Below, piece after piece: positions 33,460 through 45,833 of a stretch of DNA of 64,000 nt. The stretch spans positions 806,001 through 870,000 of the forward strand of contig JACGCN010000012.1 of the NCBI GenBank assembly GCA_014905825.1. Direction: 5' to 3'. Source of the stretch: Lyophyllum atratum (Eukaryota; Basidiomycota; Agaricomycetes; Agaricales; Lyophyllaceae). Within the stretch, counting starts at the first letter, position 1; each line of letters begins with the position of its first letter. Both the position numbers and the translations under genes were made by a program. The notes beneath the pieces are model-generated. The model searched no databases. It was not told where the DNA came from and saw only the letters and a list, made by a program, of their open reading frames with translations.

Positions 33460-35723
33460 ATGTTGACAACGTCGTTCCTCTTAGACATGTCCTCGACTAG
33501 TTGGGCAATTATCTTCGCCTTCGTTCCGGCAGTGTTTTGCACATATCAACTCTTGACAGCTAGACGACCGCACTTCCCGCCAGGCCCTAAGGGTTCTCCC
33601 TTCATCGGCAATCTACTTCAGTTGGGTGGAGATCATACAGAGCTCCTCTTCCAAGAATGGGCTGCTAAATTCGGTTTGAGTTTCTCATTCTTCGCTACCA
33701 ATAATCCTCATTTTCTCCAAGGTGATATCGTTTATATCCGTCTCTTGAATCAACCGATGGTCATCTTAAGTCGTCTGGAGATCGCCCGAGATCTCCTCGA
33801 TAAACGGAGCTCAATTTACTCGGATCGCCCTCGTTTCGTGTTGTTTTCTGAACTGTGGGTTATCTCGACTTTCTGGAGTCACTATCTCATTGAACCTTCT
33901 TGTTCGACAATAGGATGGGCTGGCATAGCGCATCGACTCATGTTCGTTAGTAAGTCAAGGCTTCCAGTTCTGGTGTCATTTGTTTCTTATTTCGGTCAGT
34001 GGCCCCCGCTTCCGGAAGCATCGTCGGTTTATCCAGCAGACGTTCAACCAACGAGCCGCGGAGGCTTTTCACCCCCTTCAAGAACAAGAGACGCTAGTAC
34101 TGCTTGAAAACTTGATACAGACGCCAGATTTGTTCTGTAGACACTTCAAAAGGCAAGCTTCTTTGCGCCCCGGCACGTTCTATGATAGTAATTCAACTTC
34201 TCTGATCAAAAGATTCGCAGCAGCTACTATATTTCCCATAACTTATGGCCACACAATCACGTCAGTAGACGATGACTTCGTCAAGTTAGGTTAGACCTTC
34301 GCTCGGAAATTGCGAGATCCCCGCTGAATTCATCCAGCTGAAGAAGCTGCGACGCTTACGGTGCAGTCTGGATCCCCAGCGGCTACCCTCGTGGATTTCT
34401 TCCCAGTGTTGAGGTAGGCTTCCTCATTCATCTCACTGAACGTCATCAGTGAACTCCCAGTTTAATCAGGCATATCCCAACATGGGCGCCTTTCTCCGGG
34501 TTTAAGCGTGAGGCGCTGAAGGCTCGGACAGCGGTGGATAAAATGATGAATGTCCCGTTTGACATGGTGAAGAAGGAAATGGTTCGTTCTACGTGTTTGA
34601 CAGCGAATATTTATCTGATTCATTCCACAGCGTTCAGGGCAAGCTCGACCATCCTTCACTTCAACACTCCTAGAGATGCATTGTGATCCGAGTAAAGTTG
34701 GACCAAACAGCGAAGACGAGCAAGATATCAAAGGTGCAGCGGGCACGCTCTTTGCGGGTATGGACGTCCATTACCAAGTGATACGGCTTTGTATTGACTT
34801 GACTATTGGTCGTTGTAGCCGCCGAAGATACGGTAATCCGATTTTGATCCACCTTTCATGAGAGACCTAATATCATGTCCCCTAGACCGTTGCGGTGATG
34901 CAGAGCTTCATTTTAGCGATGGTCCGACATCCAGACGTGTATCTCAAAGCGCAAGGCGAAATAGACCGGATCATAGGGCATGAACGACTTCCCACTCTCA
35001 ACGACAGGGGCTCTCTACCTTATCTCGAGTGCGTCCTAAAGGAGGTACTCCGGTAAGCATACACCCCGTGGACCATCTTCCAACATGTGTATCTGAAACT
35101 TCCGTTGGAACTAGGTGGAACCCCCCTGTCCCCCTAGGTATGCCTCATCGCGTAATGGAAGACGACATTTATCGAGGATATCATATTCCGAAGGGAGCCA
35201 CAGTGATTACGAATATATTGTAGGTGCAGCTTCTCAATCGAAGCTTTGCTTCGCTCACGGATGCGGGGCAGCGTAGTTCTCCATGACTGCTTCCAGCCAG
35301 ACGTCTTCCGTCCTGAGAGGCATATGGGAGACTCCGATTTGCCTGATCCACGCGAAGTCGTCTTTGGATTCGGTCGAAGGTCAGAGGAATAACTCGCGCT
35401 GCGCCTTCATCCCGTTACTGAATGGGGATTTTTCATAGAATATGCCCCGGGAGGCATTTCGCTGACTCCAGTGTCTGGAACATGATTGCGAACATAATCG
35501 CGACTCTGGATATATCGAGAACTCCTAAGGATCAGGAGAAGGGCATATTCCCTGAACTAGATGTCACCAGTGGATTTGTCCGGTATGACGGTCGTGATAC
35601 CATTCATATGCAATCATCTAACTTTCGTGTAGTCACCCCAAGCCATTCGAGTGTTCTATCCGTCCTCGCTCTGTAAAGATATCGTCTCTTATCCAGGAAT
35701 CGAAGGCGCATACCGACTTCTAA
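33460..35723 (+). CDS. Cytochrome P450 monooxygenase
   Basis: This is an intron-rich gene (12 or more introns) of roughly 500 aa. It has an N-terminal membrane anchor ([20 protein letters not shown]) and the proline hinge [14 protein letters not shown]. The I-helix is [13 protein letters not shown] (in place of AGxDTT), the K-helix ExxR is KEVLRWNPP, PERF is FRPERHM, and the heme-binding loop FGFGRRICPGR carries the Cys thiolate. One intron near 34153-34208 begins GC (AAAAG|GCAAGC) and ends AAAAG. The last intron (near 35582-35631) brings in [14 protein letters not shown] and the stop at 35721-35723. It should be an ER-bound oxidase of secondary metabolism or detoxification; the segment before [11 protein letters not shown] is slightly short, and the substrate is unknown. 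No biosynthetic partner genes lie beside it. Confidence 0.85.
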
Positions 35724-36048
35724 GTAATTAAAGAAGGTTATAAGGTATCTCCGCAAATGCCTCATGGGTCTGTGAGTCATGATACTCTCAATGTGTCGAT
35801 GGGCGAAGTGGAAGGAAGAAGGAGGACAGTTTCCTTCAATCAGGAAGTCCTCAGCTTTTTGCTCACGAGGAAGGGAACCAAGGGAACATGCTAATTATAT
35901 TATGGGCCTCCTCAACAGTGTCAAAGTTTTGTGTACGATAGTTTTGTATGACGAGTGCCAAATTCGTCCGCCATCTACCCGATCGGAATACAATCATGAT
36001 CTTATCAATTTATACGTTGATTCAGATTATCATCTACCTGCGTAAACT
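35724..36048. other. Intergenic, no gene recognised
   Basis: About 325 bp between the P450 stop and the next ATG. Confidence 0.5.
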
Positions 36049-36525
36049 ATGACTGACGCCACTGAAGATCGTCCTCTAATCGAAGCCCCGCTGTCTTTGA
36101 GCGAGGAGGCAGCTAAGTTGAATATCGATGCAGGCACCACGGCGACACTAGCTGCCCTTGGTCCCATGGTGGTCAATACGGATGGCGTGAGTAATCAACC
36201 CAGCACAAGACAAAGGCTGACTCCGGCACCCGTTACAAAACCAGACCATATCAAGGATAGGCAACTGGGCGCAGATGACCGATGCGGAGAAAGCAACGAC
36301 AGTTAGAGTCATCTCGGCGAGGAACCGGTGCTTACAACCAATATCTACCCTAAACTTAGTATTCTCTTCTGACTTGTCGCCCTCAACAGAAGACGCCTCG
36401 CAGTCTTGGAAGAGACACAAGTTTCAAGGTACGATGTGCATTCCGATATGCCTAGGTTTCTTGCTGAGGCTGAAGTCTTGCAGCGCTCAATAAAAAAGGA
36501 GTATCAGGCTACTGTGTACTACTAG
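36049..36525 (+). CDS. Small conserved-type fungal protein, function unknown
   Basis: Exons 36049-36186, 36245-36327 and 36390-36525 give 118 aa. After an acidic N-terminus the second exon encodes TISRIGNWAQMTDAEKATTV and then RVISARNRRR. This NW..MT..E...T.RV...RN pattern recurs, from memory, in small uncharacterised proteins of many filamentous fungi. The C-terminus is helical. Splicing is phase-consistent with consensus sites. It lies between the P450 and an F-box-like gene with no evident functional link. Confidence 0.6.
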
Positions 36526-36881
36526 TAGATGTGATGAAATGTACAGACCTATAGATCTGAATCTCGATATCTAATTTGCCCCGCATGCATGGTCCAATGG
36601 ATCCCTGCGGCCAGATGATCACTGATCAACGTTCAACCTGGAAAGCTTGACGATTCGAGCTAAGCTGTAATGTCATGTCTAAGTGCATTCTGGAAGATTG
36701 CGACCGACTAAACCATACTGCACAAGAACCATAAACCACACCTCGAGTCCGCAAAAGATCTGCCCGCATGCGGGAGTCTCTTTCACCCCATATAATTAAG
36801 TCCTTGAACGTCATCCAGCCACACCCATACACCGCCAATCACCTTGCTACAGCTAGCCTGAGCTGACACCACGCGTCCTGC
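36526..36881. other. Intergenic between convergent genes
   Basis: About 356 bp, with nothing coding recognised. Confidence 0.5.
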
Positions 36882-38555
36882 TTACAACAAAACGAACATC
36901 GCCATCGTCTTCTGACACCCACGATCCCTGCAAAACTGATCAAGCCGATGAACGACCGAATTACGGGAAGAACATACCTCCCACTTAGCTCCGTTAACAA
37001 GTAATCTGCGAAAAGAGGGTGGTCCTTGAGAGATAATATTTGCTGCTAGCTCATCATCTACAAGGCTCCTTTTCATTTTCGCGTTTCTTATGTTGAAGCC
37101 GGCAGTGTGGAGCCGATGCAGATGCGGAGAATAGGTCTGGAACGTATCCTATGTGATGTTGCCCGCATTAGAGCGAATGCTTCTCCAAACGAGGGAGGCA
37201 ACTGACCAGTACGCGTTTCCGTCCAGAAATATAAACCTGTTCTAGTTGAAGACAGCCAATGAATAAGGCTTTTGCAGCGTCAACGCCAACGTAAGTATTA
37301 CTAAAGTTGAGTATCCGCAGCGTCGCGCTGTGCTTCCTGACGAGGTGGTCAACGATGCTATCGAAAGGCACGTTTGAGATGTTCTCTTCAGGTTCATAGC
37401 CTGAGATCAGGTGGATGTGCTCGATTGGCGAGCGCGATATCACCCGCTTGATCCATTTGCAGATAGCAAGTACTTCATGCCTTATGGAAGTCGAAACGTA
37501 GTCCACTGCGAAGGACTTCAAGCGAGTAAGATTCGGGTAGGTCTTGGGAGACCTCATTTGCTGAGTCGCAAGATCAATATGAGATACAGGCAGGGAGGAA
37601 ACTGGAACTCGCTAGATAGTACTGCAGCTGGAGGCGTTCCAGGTGTGGCAGTTGTGCTAGAAACGAGAATACGTCTTCATCGGTCAGGGAGTATGACAGC
37701 CCAAGGGTAACTCCACGCAGGCTGCCTTGGATGTGTGGTAGAAATGATCTTAGCACACCGGGGGTAATTGAGCCGCAGTTGTCCTGCAGGCTGGAAAAGT
37801 ACGCGAGGTATAGACGCGCGGAGATTTAGTCACTCACTCTGAAATGAAGTCCCGTCAGGTATGGTGAGAGCCTTTCGAGCCAGTCAGAAAGGGAGTCAAG
37901 GATGATACGACCAGGGCTGCTGAGCGTCAGCCTACGTAGTCCTCCAATTTGTGTTAAAAGAGGTACTGTCTGATCAGTCATGCATGACCTATTCACGGCA
38001 AGCTCGCGGAGATGAAGGAGTTGCGGGAGAAGTTCGAGAGATTCTACGAACAAACTCCCGGAAAAGGTTAAAGGGCAAAAAGTAATTTTGGACAGATTGA
38101 TGAACTTCTTTATCGCCTCTGCAATGGTGGTAGATAGGACGAATGAGGGCGAGGTTCGTGTCGAAACAAACCCTAATACGATTTTCATTGTTCATCCTAT
38201 AGGTTTCCAATGAATGAAGAAGTATACCTTTGATCTCGAGCTGTAGAACAAGCGGGGCATTTCGAGGACTGCAAGCAGATGCGAGCATGGGCCGCTCCTG
38301 GGAAATGCCATATTTCCTCTGTCAACAACGGCCTATGGAGGAGAGACTAAAGTGACCCACAGCCAGGGTACCGCCATCCCTCAAGTCGAGAACGTGACGA
38401 TACGAGGGTGAGTACTCAATCCGAGCATAGAGTATCCGGGAGGTCGCAAGGTTAAAATCCCAGTTTACGAGAGAGCAAGAATACAGCGAGAGGTAGTCAT
38501 CAGAAATTACCTCTACGACCTGCACAAGGATGTCATAGGGAAGGCGACCAGCCAT
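36882..38555 (-). CDS. F-box/LRR-like protein
   Basis: The gene starts at ATG 38555 (MAGRLPYDILVQVVEVIS; an in-frame ATG also lies at 38588) and ends at the stop at 36882, with about six exons. The N-terminus LPYDILVQVVEVISDDYLSL matches an F-box helix. It is followed by leucine-rich repeat-like segments (LPQLLHLRELAVNR, IGGLRRLTLSSPG, LPHLERLQLQYY, ATLRILNFSNTYV). Exon joins through the body were checked in part: the last one, into DTFQTYSPHLHRLH, is in phase. F-box proteins recruit substrates to SCF ubiquitin ligases; the target cannot be predicted. Such genes are highly expanded in Agaricomycetes. It is divergent from POL1. Confidence 0.65.
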
Positions 38556-38734
38556 GGCGTTGACTGCCACAACTTGGGATGATCGCACAACTTAGATAGT
38601 AGGTCGCAGATGGGAAAGCTTGACGTAAGCCAATTTACCGATCTGGCACGTGCACCGCGTCGACCGCCGTTACTTGTTCTGACCTTATAAGTTATTATAT
38701 AAGCCCCATACCTCGCTGTCGGTCCTTTTATACA
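38556..38734. promoter_or_regulatory. Divergent promoter, F-box-like gene and POL1
   Basis: The 179 bp between the two ATGs contains a CACGTG E-box at 38648-38653 and TA-rich stretches just before POL1. No third frame fits here. Confidence 0.45.
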
Positions 38735-41700
38735 ATGGCAGACCGTTCTAGACGCGATAAGAGCAAGCTGGACAAGCTCGCGGAGTACAAGAGAGCTCGG
38801 GAAGGAGGAAAGCGATCTTTCAAGGTAATAAGCCCTCGACGCGTCTGAGGATTGAGCTAATGCAGTCCACAGGAAGAAGATGTTCAGATTTACGATGAAG
38901 TAACCGAAGATCAGTACAAAAGTATTGTGAGAGGGAGGCTTCAGAAGGACGATTTCGTCGTCGATGATGGTGTGGAAGGCTACATGGACAATGGAATGGA
39001 TGATTGGACAGGTGGACGCGATGAAGACGATGAATCTGAGGAAGAGATCACGAAGAAGAGTAAAGGTGCGTAGGAAGTACTTTGCTGCCCGTCTTGTCAT
39101 GTTTACGCGAATTATAGTCAAGAGCAAGGGCAAGGCCGACACCAACAAGAGCAGACCCAGGCCAAGGCCAGCTTCTCCGGCTGCCGCTCCATCCATCAGC
39201 GCGTATCGACCGAAAGTCTCTGCTGCTGAAGAAGACGACTTCATGAACTCGCTCTTGGGTAACATGGATACGGTTTCAACCTCGGCTTCTGCGATCACGA
39301 GCAAGGTGTCGCGCAAACGCAAGCCATCCCCCGACTACGACTACTCCGGCCCATCCTCCCCACTTCGCCCGGATCCACGCGCGATTCAGAGGAGACCATC
39401 TTTCGGTGACATATCCTCCGACGGACTTTTGGACGACGGGATCCCAGAACCTCCTAGTGACGACCTGTACATGAGCCCGAAGAAAAAGCCAAGAGTGACT
39501 GGCAGCGGGGGTACAACCCCTGCACTCAGTCGATTTGCTCAACTGGAGGTCAACAGCGATTATGACCCTCAATCCGACATGTCCTTCGATGATCTGGACA
39601 TGGATGCTTTTATGGACGTGGACGATGATGATCTGAAGACGAAGCCTTCAGTGAAAGTTGAGCCCAGAGATATCAAGCTGGACAAAACATCGAAACCGAG
39701 CGTGTCGGCTGATTTGGACGCTAAACCGTCTTGGTTATCGGTCTACGACGCGTTAACTGTCGCCGAGCCTGATACCCTTGGACCGCTTAAGTCATCCACC
39801 ACTTCCTCATCAAGTTCCAGTAACATCTCAGCTCTTGAGCCCGACGGCTCCTTACGTTTCTTCTGGCTCGATTACCTGGAGCTCGACGGAAGGCTTTATT
39901 TCGTCGGCAAACTAAAGGACAAAACCTCCGGCGCTTGGGTGTCATGCTGCGTCACGGTTGAAGGCATCGAGCGAAACCTCTTTGTACTACCCCGGGAGAG
40001 GCGCGTCGAGGCGGATGAGGAAGGGCAGATGCACGACACGGATGTGGTGCCGACATCCCAAGATGTCCACAGTGATTTCGAGATGATACGGAAGCAGGTC
40101 GGAGTCAAATCGTGGAAGGGTAGATTCGTAGAGAGGAAGTACGCTTTTGGCGAGAAAGACGTGCCGCGTGGGGAGAGTCAGTGGCTCAAAGTCGTTTATG
40201 GCTTTAACGGTTAGTGAATACTGTTTTATTTCACGTTACGGTTATCTCAAGTGATTTATAGACCCTCAAATACCCGTAAACGCTTGCAGCCCGAACATCG
40301 CGCAGATCTTCGGGACAAACACCAGTGCCTTTGAGCTTCTCGTTCTGAAGCGCAAGATCATGGGACCTTGCTGGTTGGAAGTCAAGAACCCTCAGATAGA
40401 CAATAAGGGAGTGAGTAGCTCAGTGAACAGTTAATTTGGTATCTCTCTTAACGCTGCTCAGGTATCGTGGTGCAAACTCGAGGCAACCGTCTCCAATCCA
40501 AAGGACATCAACCCCTTCTCAGAAACTGATGCCAATGCACCGAGGGACATGCCTCCCTTGACTGTCGTCAGCTTGAGTGTCCGCACGATTGTCAACCACC
40601 AAGAGAACAAACGGGAGGTCGTCTGCACGACGGCTCGCATTTGGCATAACAGTCTGTTTGTTCTCTTTTCATGCTTGTCTTCCTCTGACCTTCCCAATAA
40701 ACTCAGTGGCCATTGACGACCCAACACCCCCCGAGAAACTGCCATGTACCGTCCATACATTCGTCCGGCCGCTCGATCGCTTCCCGCCCAACTTCGAAGC
40801 GCAAGCGAAGGCCAACGGGAAAGGCTTCATCTCACCGATGAAGAACGAGCGCATGCTCCTCAGCAGCCTACTTGGTACACGGCGCTTGTCAGTTCTGCCT
40901 GTTCACCCCTTCTAACCTTAATTTAGTGACCATCCACAAGGCAGACCCTGATGTCATCGTCGGGCATGATTTCTTGGGCGTTTCTCTCGACGTCCTCCTA
41001 CATCGGATGCGTGACCTCAAGGTGGAACATTGGTCGCGGCTTGGGCGCTTTCGTCGCTCGAAGTGGCCCAATATCGGCAAGCAGGGCTCTAATCTCAAGT
41101 TCCTGAACGGACGTATGTTGTGCGATCTGGCCAGCGATGGCGCAAGGGTACGGCTACCCTCACCCTTTGAATTCGTTCGCTGACTGAATTCGCCATTTAG
41201 AGTATGATCTCCTCGACGACGTGGTCGATGACCGAGATGTGCAAGACACATCTCAGGAGCGAAAGGCAGGATATCGACCCGGACGACACCGCAAGCTACC
41301 TCGACGGAAGCCTGAGCACTCCTGAACGCCTGCTCACGTTCGTGCGGCACTGTGAACTTGACGCTCATTATCAGATGGCCATCGCTTCCAAGGTACAGAT
41401 CTTGCCCTTGACGAGGCAGTTAACGAACCTCGCTGGCAATTCCTGGTGCGCTCACCCTCTGTTACTCTCGTTTCTGAACATTGGCTGAACCTACTACAGG
41501 AATAAGACTCTGAATGGCGGACGAGCTGAGCGAAACGAGTACATTTTGCTGCACGAGTTCCATCGGCTCAAGTACATCTGTCCCGACAAGTCGTGGGGTA
41601 AGAAGGCCGCGGCTGCGGTGAAACAGGAGTCCCAGGACGACGATCCCGATGCCCCGAAGGCGACAAAAGGAAAGCGCGACAAGTACAAGGGAGGCCTGGT

Positions 41701-44052
41701 GTTCGAGCCGAAGAGGGGGCTGTGGGATCGCTTCATCTTGGTCATGGACTTCAACTCGCTGTACCCGAGTATCATTCAGGAGTACAACATCGATTTCACG
41801 ACTGTGGATAGGCTTGATGATGATGAGGTATGTTTGGGACGTTTCTGGACCCTTGCACTCGCTCACAGATCCTTTGGGATTGTAGACAGGAGAGGACAAG
41901 ATTCCCGAGCCTCCGTCGTCGGATGTTCCACAAGGCGTTTTGCCCCGGCTTATTGCAACGCTTGTCAATCGGCGTCGACAGGTCAAGTCTTTAATGAAGG
42001 ATAAGACCGCTACGCAGGCCCAACTTCTCCAGGTGCGGCTCCACCATACTTCAATGACGTCTACTAGATTTATACCTCCTACAGTACGACATCAAGCAAC
42101 AGGCCTTGAAGCTCACGGCGAACAGTATGTACGGCTGTCTCGGCTTTGAGTATTCTCGGTTCTTCGCGCGACCGCTGGCGGCTCTCACCACGTACAAGGG
42201 TCGTGAAATCCTGACACACACTAGGGAGCTAGCTGAGAGTTTGGAACTCGACGTACGTGTCCCTTATTCGTCGGTACAATACAGAAACTGGCACTTACTT
42301 ACATCCTTTCTTTTTCCAGGTTGTATATGGAGACACCGATTCCGTCTTTGTGAATTCCAACGTAACTGAGCTCTCAGAGGCCCTCCGGATATCGGCCGAA
42401 TTCAAGAAAGCCGTGAACGATCGCTACAAGCTCCTTGAAATCGATCTTGACAGCGTATTCCAGCGCCTCCTGTTGTTGCAGAAAAAGAAGTACGCGGCTA
42501 TCAAAGTGGAAGATGGGTCAAGAACGTCGACGGAAGTCAAGGGCCTTGATATGAAACGCCGCGAGTACTGCGCGCTGTCAAAAAACGTCTCTCAGTAAGT
42601 TGCTTCTTTTGGCACGGTGTACCCCACTCACTGTATCCCACAGATATGTATTGGATCAGATCCTATCCGGAGAAGCTACGGAGAACGTCGTCGAAAACAT
42701 CCACGAGTATCTGCGGGTCATCAGCGAGAACGTTCGTGGAGGGAAAACTAAGGTCGAGGACTTTATTATCTTCAAGGTCGGTCTCCTTACCGGATACCAT
42801 CATGCTCAATGCTCAGAGGAAGAATAGCGACTAGGAAAGGCACCAGAGGACTACCCGGATGCGAAAAGTCAACCTCATGTGCAAGTCGCGCTACGCATGA
42901 AGGCGAAAGGTGGAACTTCTCGTGCGGGAGACGTCATATCCTACGTCTTCTGTTTAGCTGAAGGCGAGGAGCCTGCAAAGAGTGCTCAGGCTGATCGAGC
43001 GAAGCATCCTGATGAGGTTCGAAGGGCGGGGTCTGACCTCAAAATTGGTTTGTCTACGACCACCATTCTATTGCATATGTTATTGTGCTTATTATGCCCC
43101 TAGACTTTGAGTATTATCTGGCTCACCAGGTTCTTCCACCAATCGAGCGGTTGTGTGAACCTATTGAAGGCACTGACCGAGCTCGCCTAGCAGAGTGCCT
43201 TGGTATGTTTCCTTCTGTACAAACACCTTCGTGCTAACGGATGTCCAGGGCTGGATGCTACGAAGTACCGTACTTCCGTTAGTGGCCCGGACGAGCGGGC
43301 GTTTTCCTCACTTGATTCACAAATGTCGGACGCGGAGCGCTTCAAGAACTGTGAACAATTCCTTGTCCGTTGTCGACATTGCAAAGGGGAACTGCCATTC
43401 GCACCTCTCCATGATCGACAGGTATGTTGTATTTTTCCTTTGCAACATAAACATGCTTTGACTCAGGACGTCTAGACATCTATAATACATTCAGCAGGTC
43501 CATCATGTCCGGCTTGCCAGAAGCCTATCAGTGTTGGAAGCCTCACAATGCAACTGGAGGCACAAATACGAGCGTTCATCGCCACGTATTATGAGGGATG
43601 GACCATGTGTGACGACCCTACTTGTGGAAACCGCACACGTATGATGGCTATGTACGGCAACAGGTGTCTGCGGCCGGATTGCAAAGGGACTGTCAACTAT
43701 GAAGTACGCTTTCTCCCAGCGTGTGTGATGACGTTTACTGACTACAATTATTCGTAGTACTCCGACCTGGAGCTCTATAACCAGCTGAGATACTTCTCTT
43801 CCCTCTTCGATGGCGAACGGGTTTTGAAAGCCTCCAAGGGTCGATCTGCGGCCGAAGAAGGTTCGTGATTGTAAATTCCCCTTTCCTTTATAAGGAAGCT
43901 AATCACCACGTTCTCAAGACGTCCTCAAGGCGCTCGTCCAACTCAACGCCAACTGTCTACAGGCGCTGGGCGATTGCGTCGACAAATACCTGGAACAATG
44001 TGGTCGCCGATGGGTTGACCTGAGTGGAATTTTTTCATCAATCAAGATCTAG
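38735..44052 (+). CDS. POL1: DNA polymerase alpha catalytic subunit
   Basis: Nineteen exons give 1451 aa: 38735-38824, 38873-39065, 39118-40209, 40262-40410, 40462-40651, 40707-40874, 40927-41147, 41201-41445, 41500-41827, 41886-42032, 42085-42252, 42320-42594, 42644-42776, 42828-43047, 43104-43202, 43249-43421, 43476-43703, 43758-43860 and 43919-44052. The acidic N-terminus ([20 protein letters not shown]) is followed by the inactive exonuclease region ([13 protein letters not shown]). Family-B motifs follow: [14 protein letters not shown] (region II), [14 protein letters not shown] (III) and VYGDTDSVF (I). The C-terminus has the paired Cys modules PSCPACQ and CDDPTCGN...CLRPDCKG, which bind Zn/Fe-S and the B subunit. 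It extends RNA primers in the nuclear pol alpha-primase complex. No defect was seen. Confidence 0.97.
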
Positions 44053-44282
44053 CTTTGCTGTGCTCACTTCGCTTTTGCGCTTTCCGTGATACTTGTATTT
44101 TTTTTAGGATATCACCCTGATATCATTAGACTGTATCAGCACATATTCCATATGTATCCTTGCCTTCAAACAACTGCATCGGTGTTTATCTATGGCAGTA
44201 CCGATGTGGCCACCGCGCATCTATCACGTCTACATACCGCCCCCGAATACGAGAAGCTCGTCGTACATAGGTTGACATCTCT

Positions 44283-45833
44283 TCAACGGTATGGTAGGTG
44301 GAATGCCCCACACTCCTCGACATGGACCTCATCTACAAGGGCCTCCAGCCTGTCAATAATCTCCCCGGGAATGCGCAATCGCTTCAGTTCAATCACTGTC
44401 AACGGTACCGATGCCCTTCGGCGCACATCTGCTAGAGCAACTATGCTCTCCGAACCCGTCTCATCGACGAGCCATACCGACTTGAGGTCCCGCCCCCCGA
44501 AGGATACTTTTCGAAGATGCGGGCAAATGAGCCGATCATGCTCTGCAGGACGGGAAGACGGCCGTGAAACCTTGGATAAAGCCTGGGTTAGCACGTGCAG
44601 GCTATCGGACTCTGCCACTCGGAGTGTTTCGAGATTGACGAGCTCGAGGAGGAAGTTCGCGAGAAGGTATGCTGCGGGAAGGTTCGTGAGGACGGTTCTG
44701 TCCAATTCGAGCGTCGTGAATCGCGAGCAATGTAGGGACGACTGATAGTTTTGGTGAAGGAAATGGGAGGCGCTTGCCCATGCGAAAAGGACGATGCGGG
44801 AGTCTGTGTGCTCATCGGACCATGGCGGAGCCGATGATCGGAGCATTCGGATGGAGGTTTGTTGCAGGCGGAAGCCCGTTACTTCAGGATCGTAGATCGG
44901 GTTCTGGGTGACGGGGTGAAGCCATGTTAGCCCGTCCGTTGTGATGGATGTGATCTGAACACGACAGGTGGGTGAGAGAACTATCAGGGAGAGTATCGCA
45001 TGGATGATACAGCCTGAAGATACGATAATAAAGTCATTTAGATGGGGAAGGGAGACGGGAGGGGGGCGTGGATCGTTGCGTCCGGAGGGTTGGATGTGTT
45101 GCAAGGAGAGATACCGCAGTTGCGGAGAAGACTGAAGGATAGTGTGAAGCTGCGATAACGACGGTGACAGTCGTCTTATTCCTATCAAGGATAAGCTTTC
45201 CAGGTTCCCAATGCAACTATTCCAGGGAATAGTAACGCCGTGGAGTTCGAGTTTCCGAAGATGAGTAAGGGGCGGCACCTGTATGTGGATAAGCTTGGCC
45301 CTGAGGCCGCGAATATTCTTCAAAGAAAAAGTTGTAAGACTTGGGATATCTGAAGCGAGGCCGCTGACAAGAGGGATTATCTCCTCGTAATCCCGGAACC
45401 AGATATCAAGGGACGCAATCCGTCCTGCGTGAGGCTTGAAGTCCTCAGCACAGAGTCTGTACTCCGGGGCGTCATATTCCGAGGTAATATGGATGGGAGC
45501 CACTCTAGAGCGAGCTAAGAACTCCTTTGCGAGATAAGGATTGCTACTAACGTCGATGGTTTGCCATAGCCGGCTATAGTTGAGTGAAATTGCTCGCCAT
45601 CGATGGCAGACTTGTGAAAAGGCATGTCGGTTTCGCCGGTCGGTGCTTAGGAAAGGCGAGAATACTACTAACGCAAAGATTTCTTCAAGGATCTCGGGTG
45701 GGAACGCTGATACCAACAACGATGGGTCCCCCAGGATCCTCTCGACTTCCGACGTTGGCTCTACGCTAGGCCCTTGCCTGGAAGAGATATTGTCGGTGGT
45801 AGGAGTTACTATTCCTTCACTTGTGAAATACAA
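44283..45833 (-). CDS. F-box protein, single large exon, start exon unresolved
   Basis: An open frame of about 516 codons. The F-box is near the N-terminus (SAFPPEILEEIFALVVFS, then FSQVCHRWRAISLNYSRLW), followed by LRR-like repeats (LTHLRKLELHGV, IGNLESLSLIGI, PQLRYLSLQHI, LVNLETLRVAES). This is the common Agaricomycete F-box architecture for SCF substrate adaptors. There is no ATG in frame before the F-box, and a stop lies just upstream of the first codon (TTG). A short 5' exon, for example at the ATG near 45880 on the minus strand, must be spliced on, or the start has been lost. It is convergent to POL1, whose stop is about 230 bp away. Confidence 0.7.
   Translation of the reverse strand: MYFTSEGIVTPTTDNISSRQGPSVEPTSEVERILGDPSLLVSAFPPEILEEIFALVVFSPFLSTDRRNRHAFSQVCHRWRAISLNYSRLWQTIDVSSNPYLAKEFLARSRVAPIHITSEYDAPEYRLCAEDFKPHAGRIASLDIWFRDYEEIIPLVSGLASDIPSLTTFSLKNIRGLRAKLIHIQVPPLTHLRKLELHGVTIPWNSCIGNLESLSLIGIRRLSPSLSQLHTILQSSPQLRYLSLQHIQPSGRNDPRPPPVSLPHLNDFIIVSSGCIIHAILSLIVLSPTCRVQITSITTDGLTWLHPVTQNPIYDPEVTGFRLQQTSIRMLRSSAPPWSDEHTDSRIVLFAWASASHFLHQNYQSSLHCSRFTTLELDRTVLTNLPAAYLLANFLLELVNLETLRVAESDSLHVLTQALSKVSRPSSRPAEHDRLICPHLRKVSFGGRDLKSVWLVDETGSESIVALADVRRRASVPLTVIELKRLRIPGEIIDRLEALVDEVHVEECGAFHLPYR

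Noticed and set aside
38513..39322. 269-codon minus-strand frame across the POL1 start
   Set aside because: Antisense to POL1 exons 1-3 and the promoter; apparent hydrophobic stretches come from the acidic POL1 coding strand.
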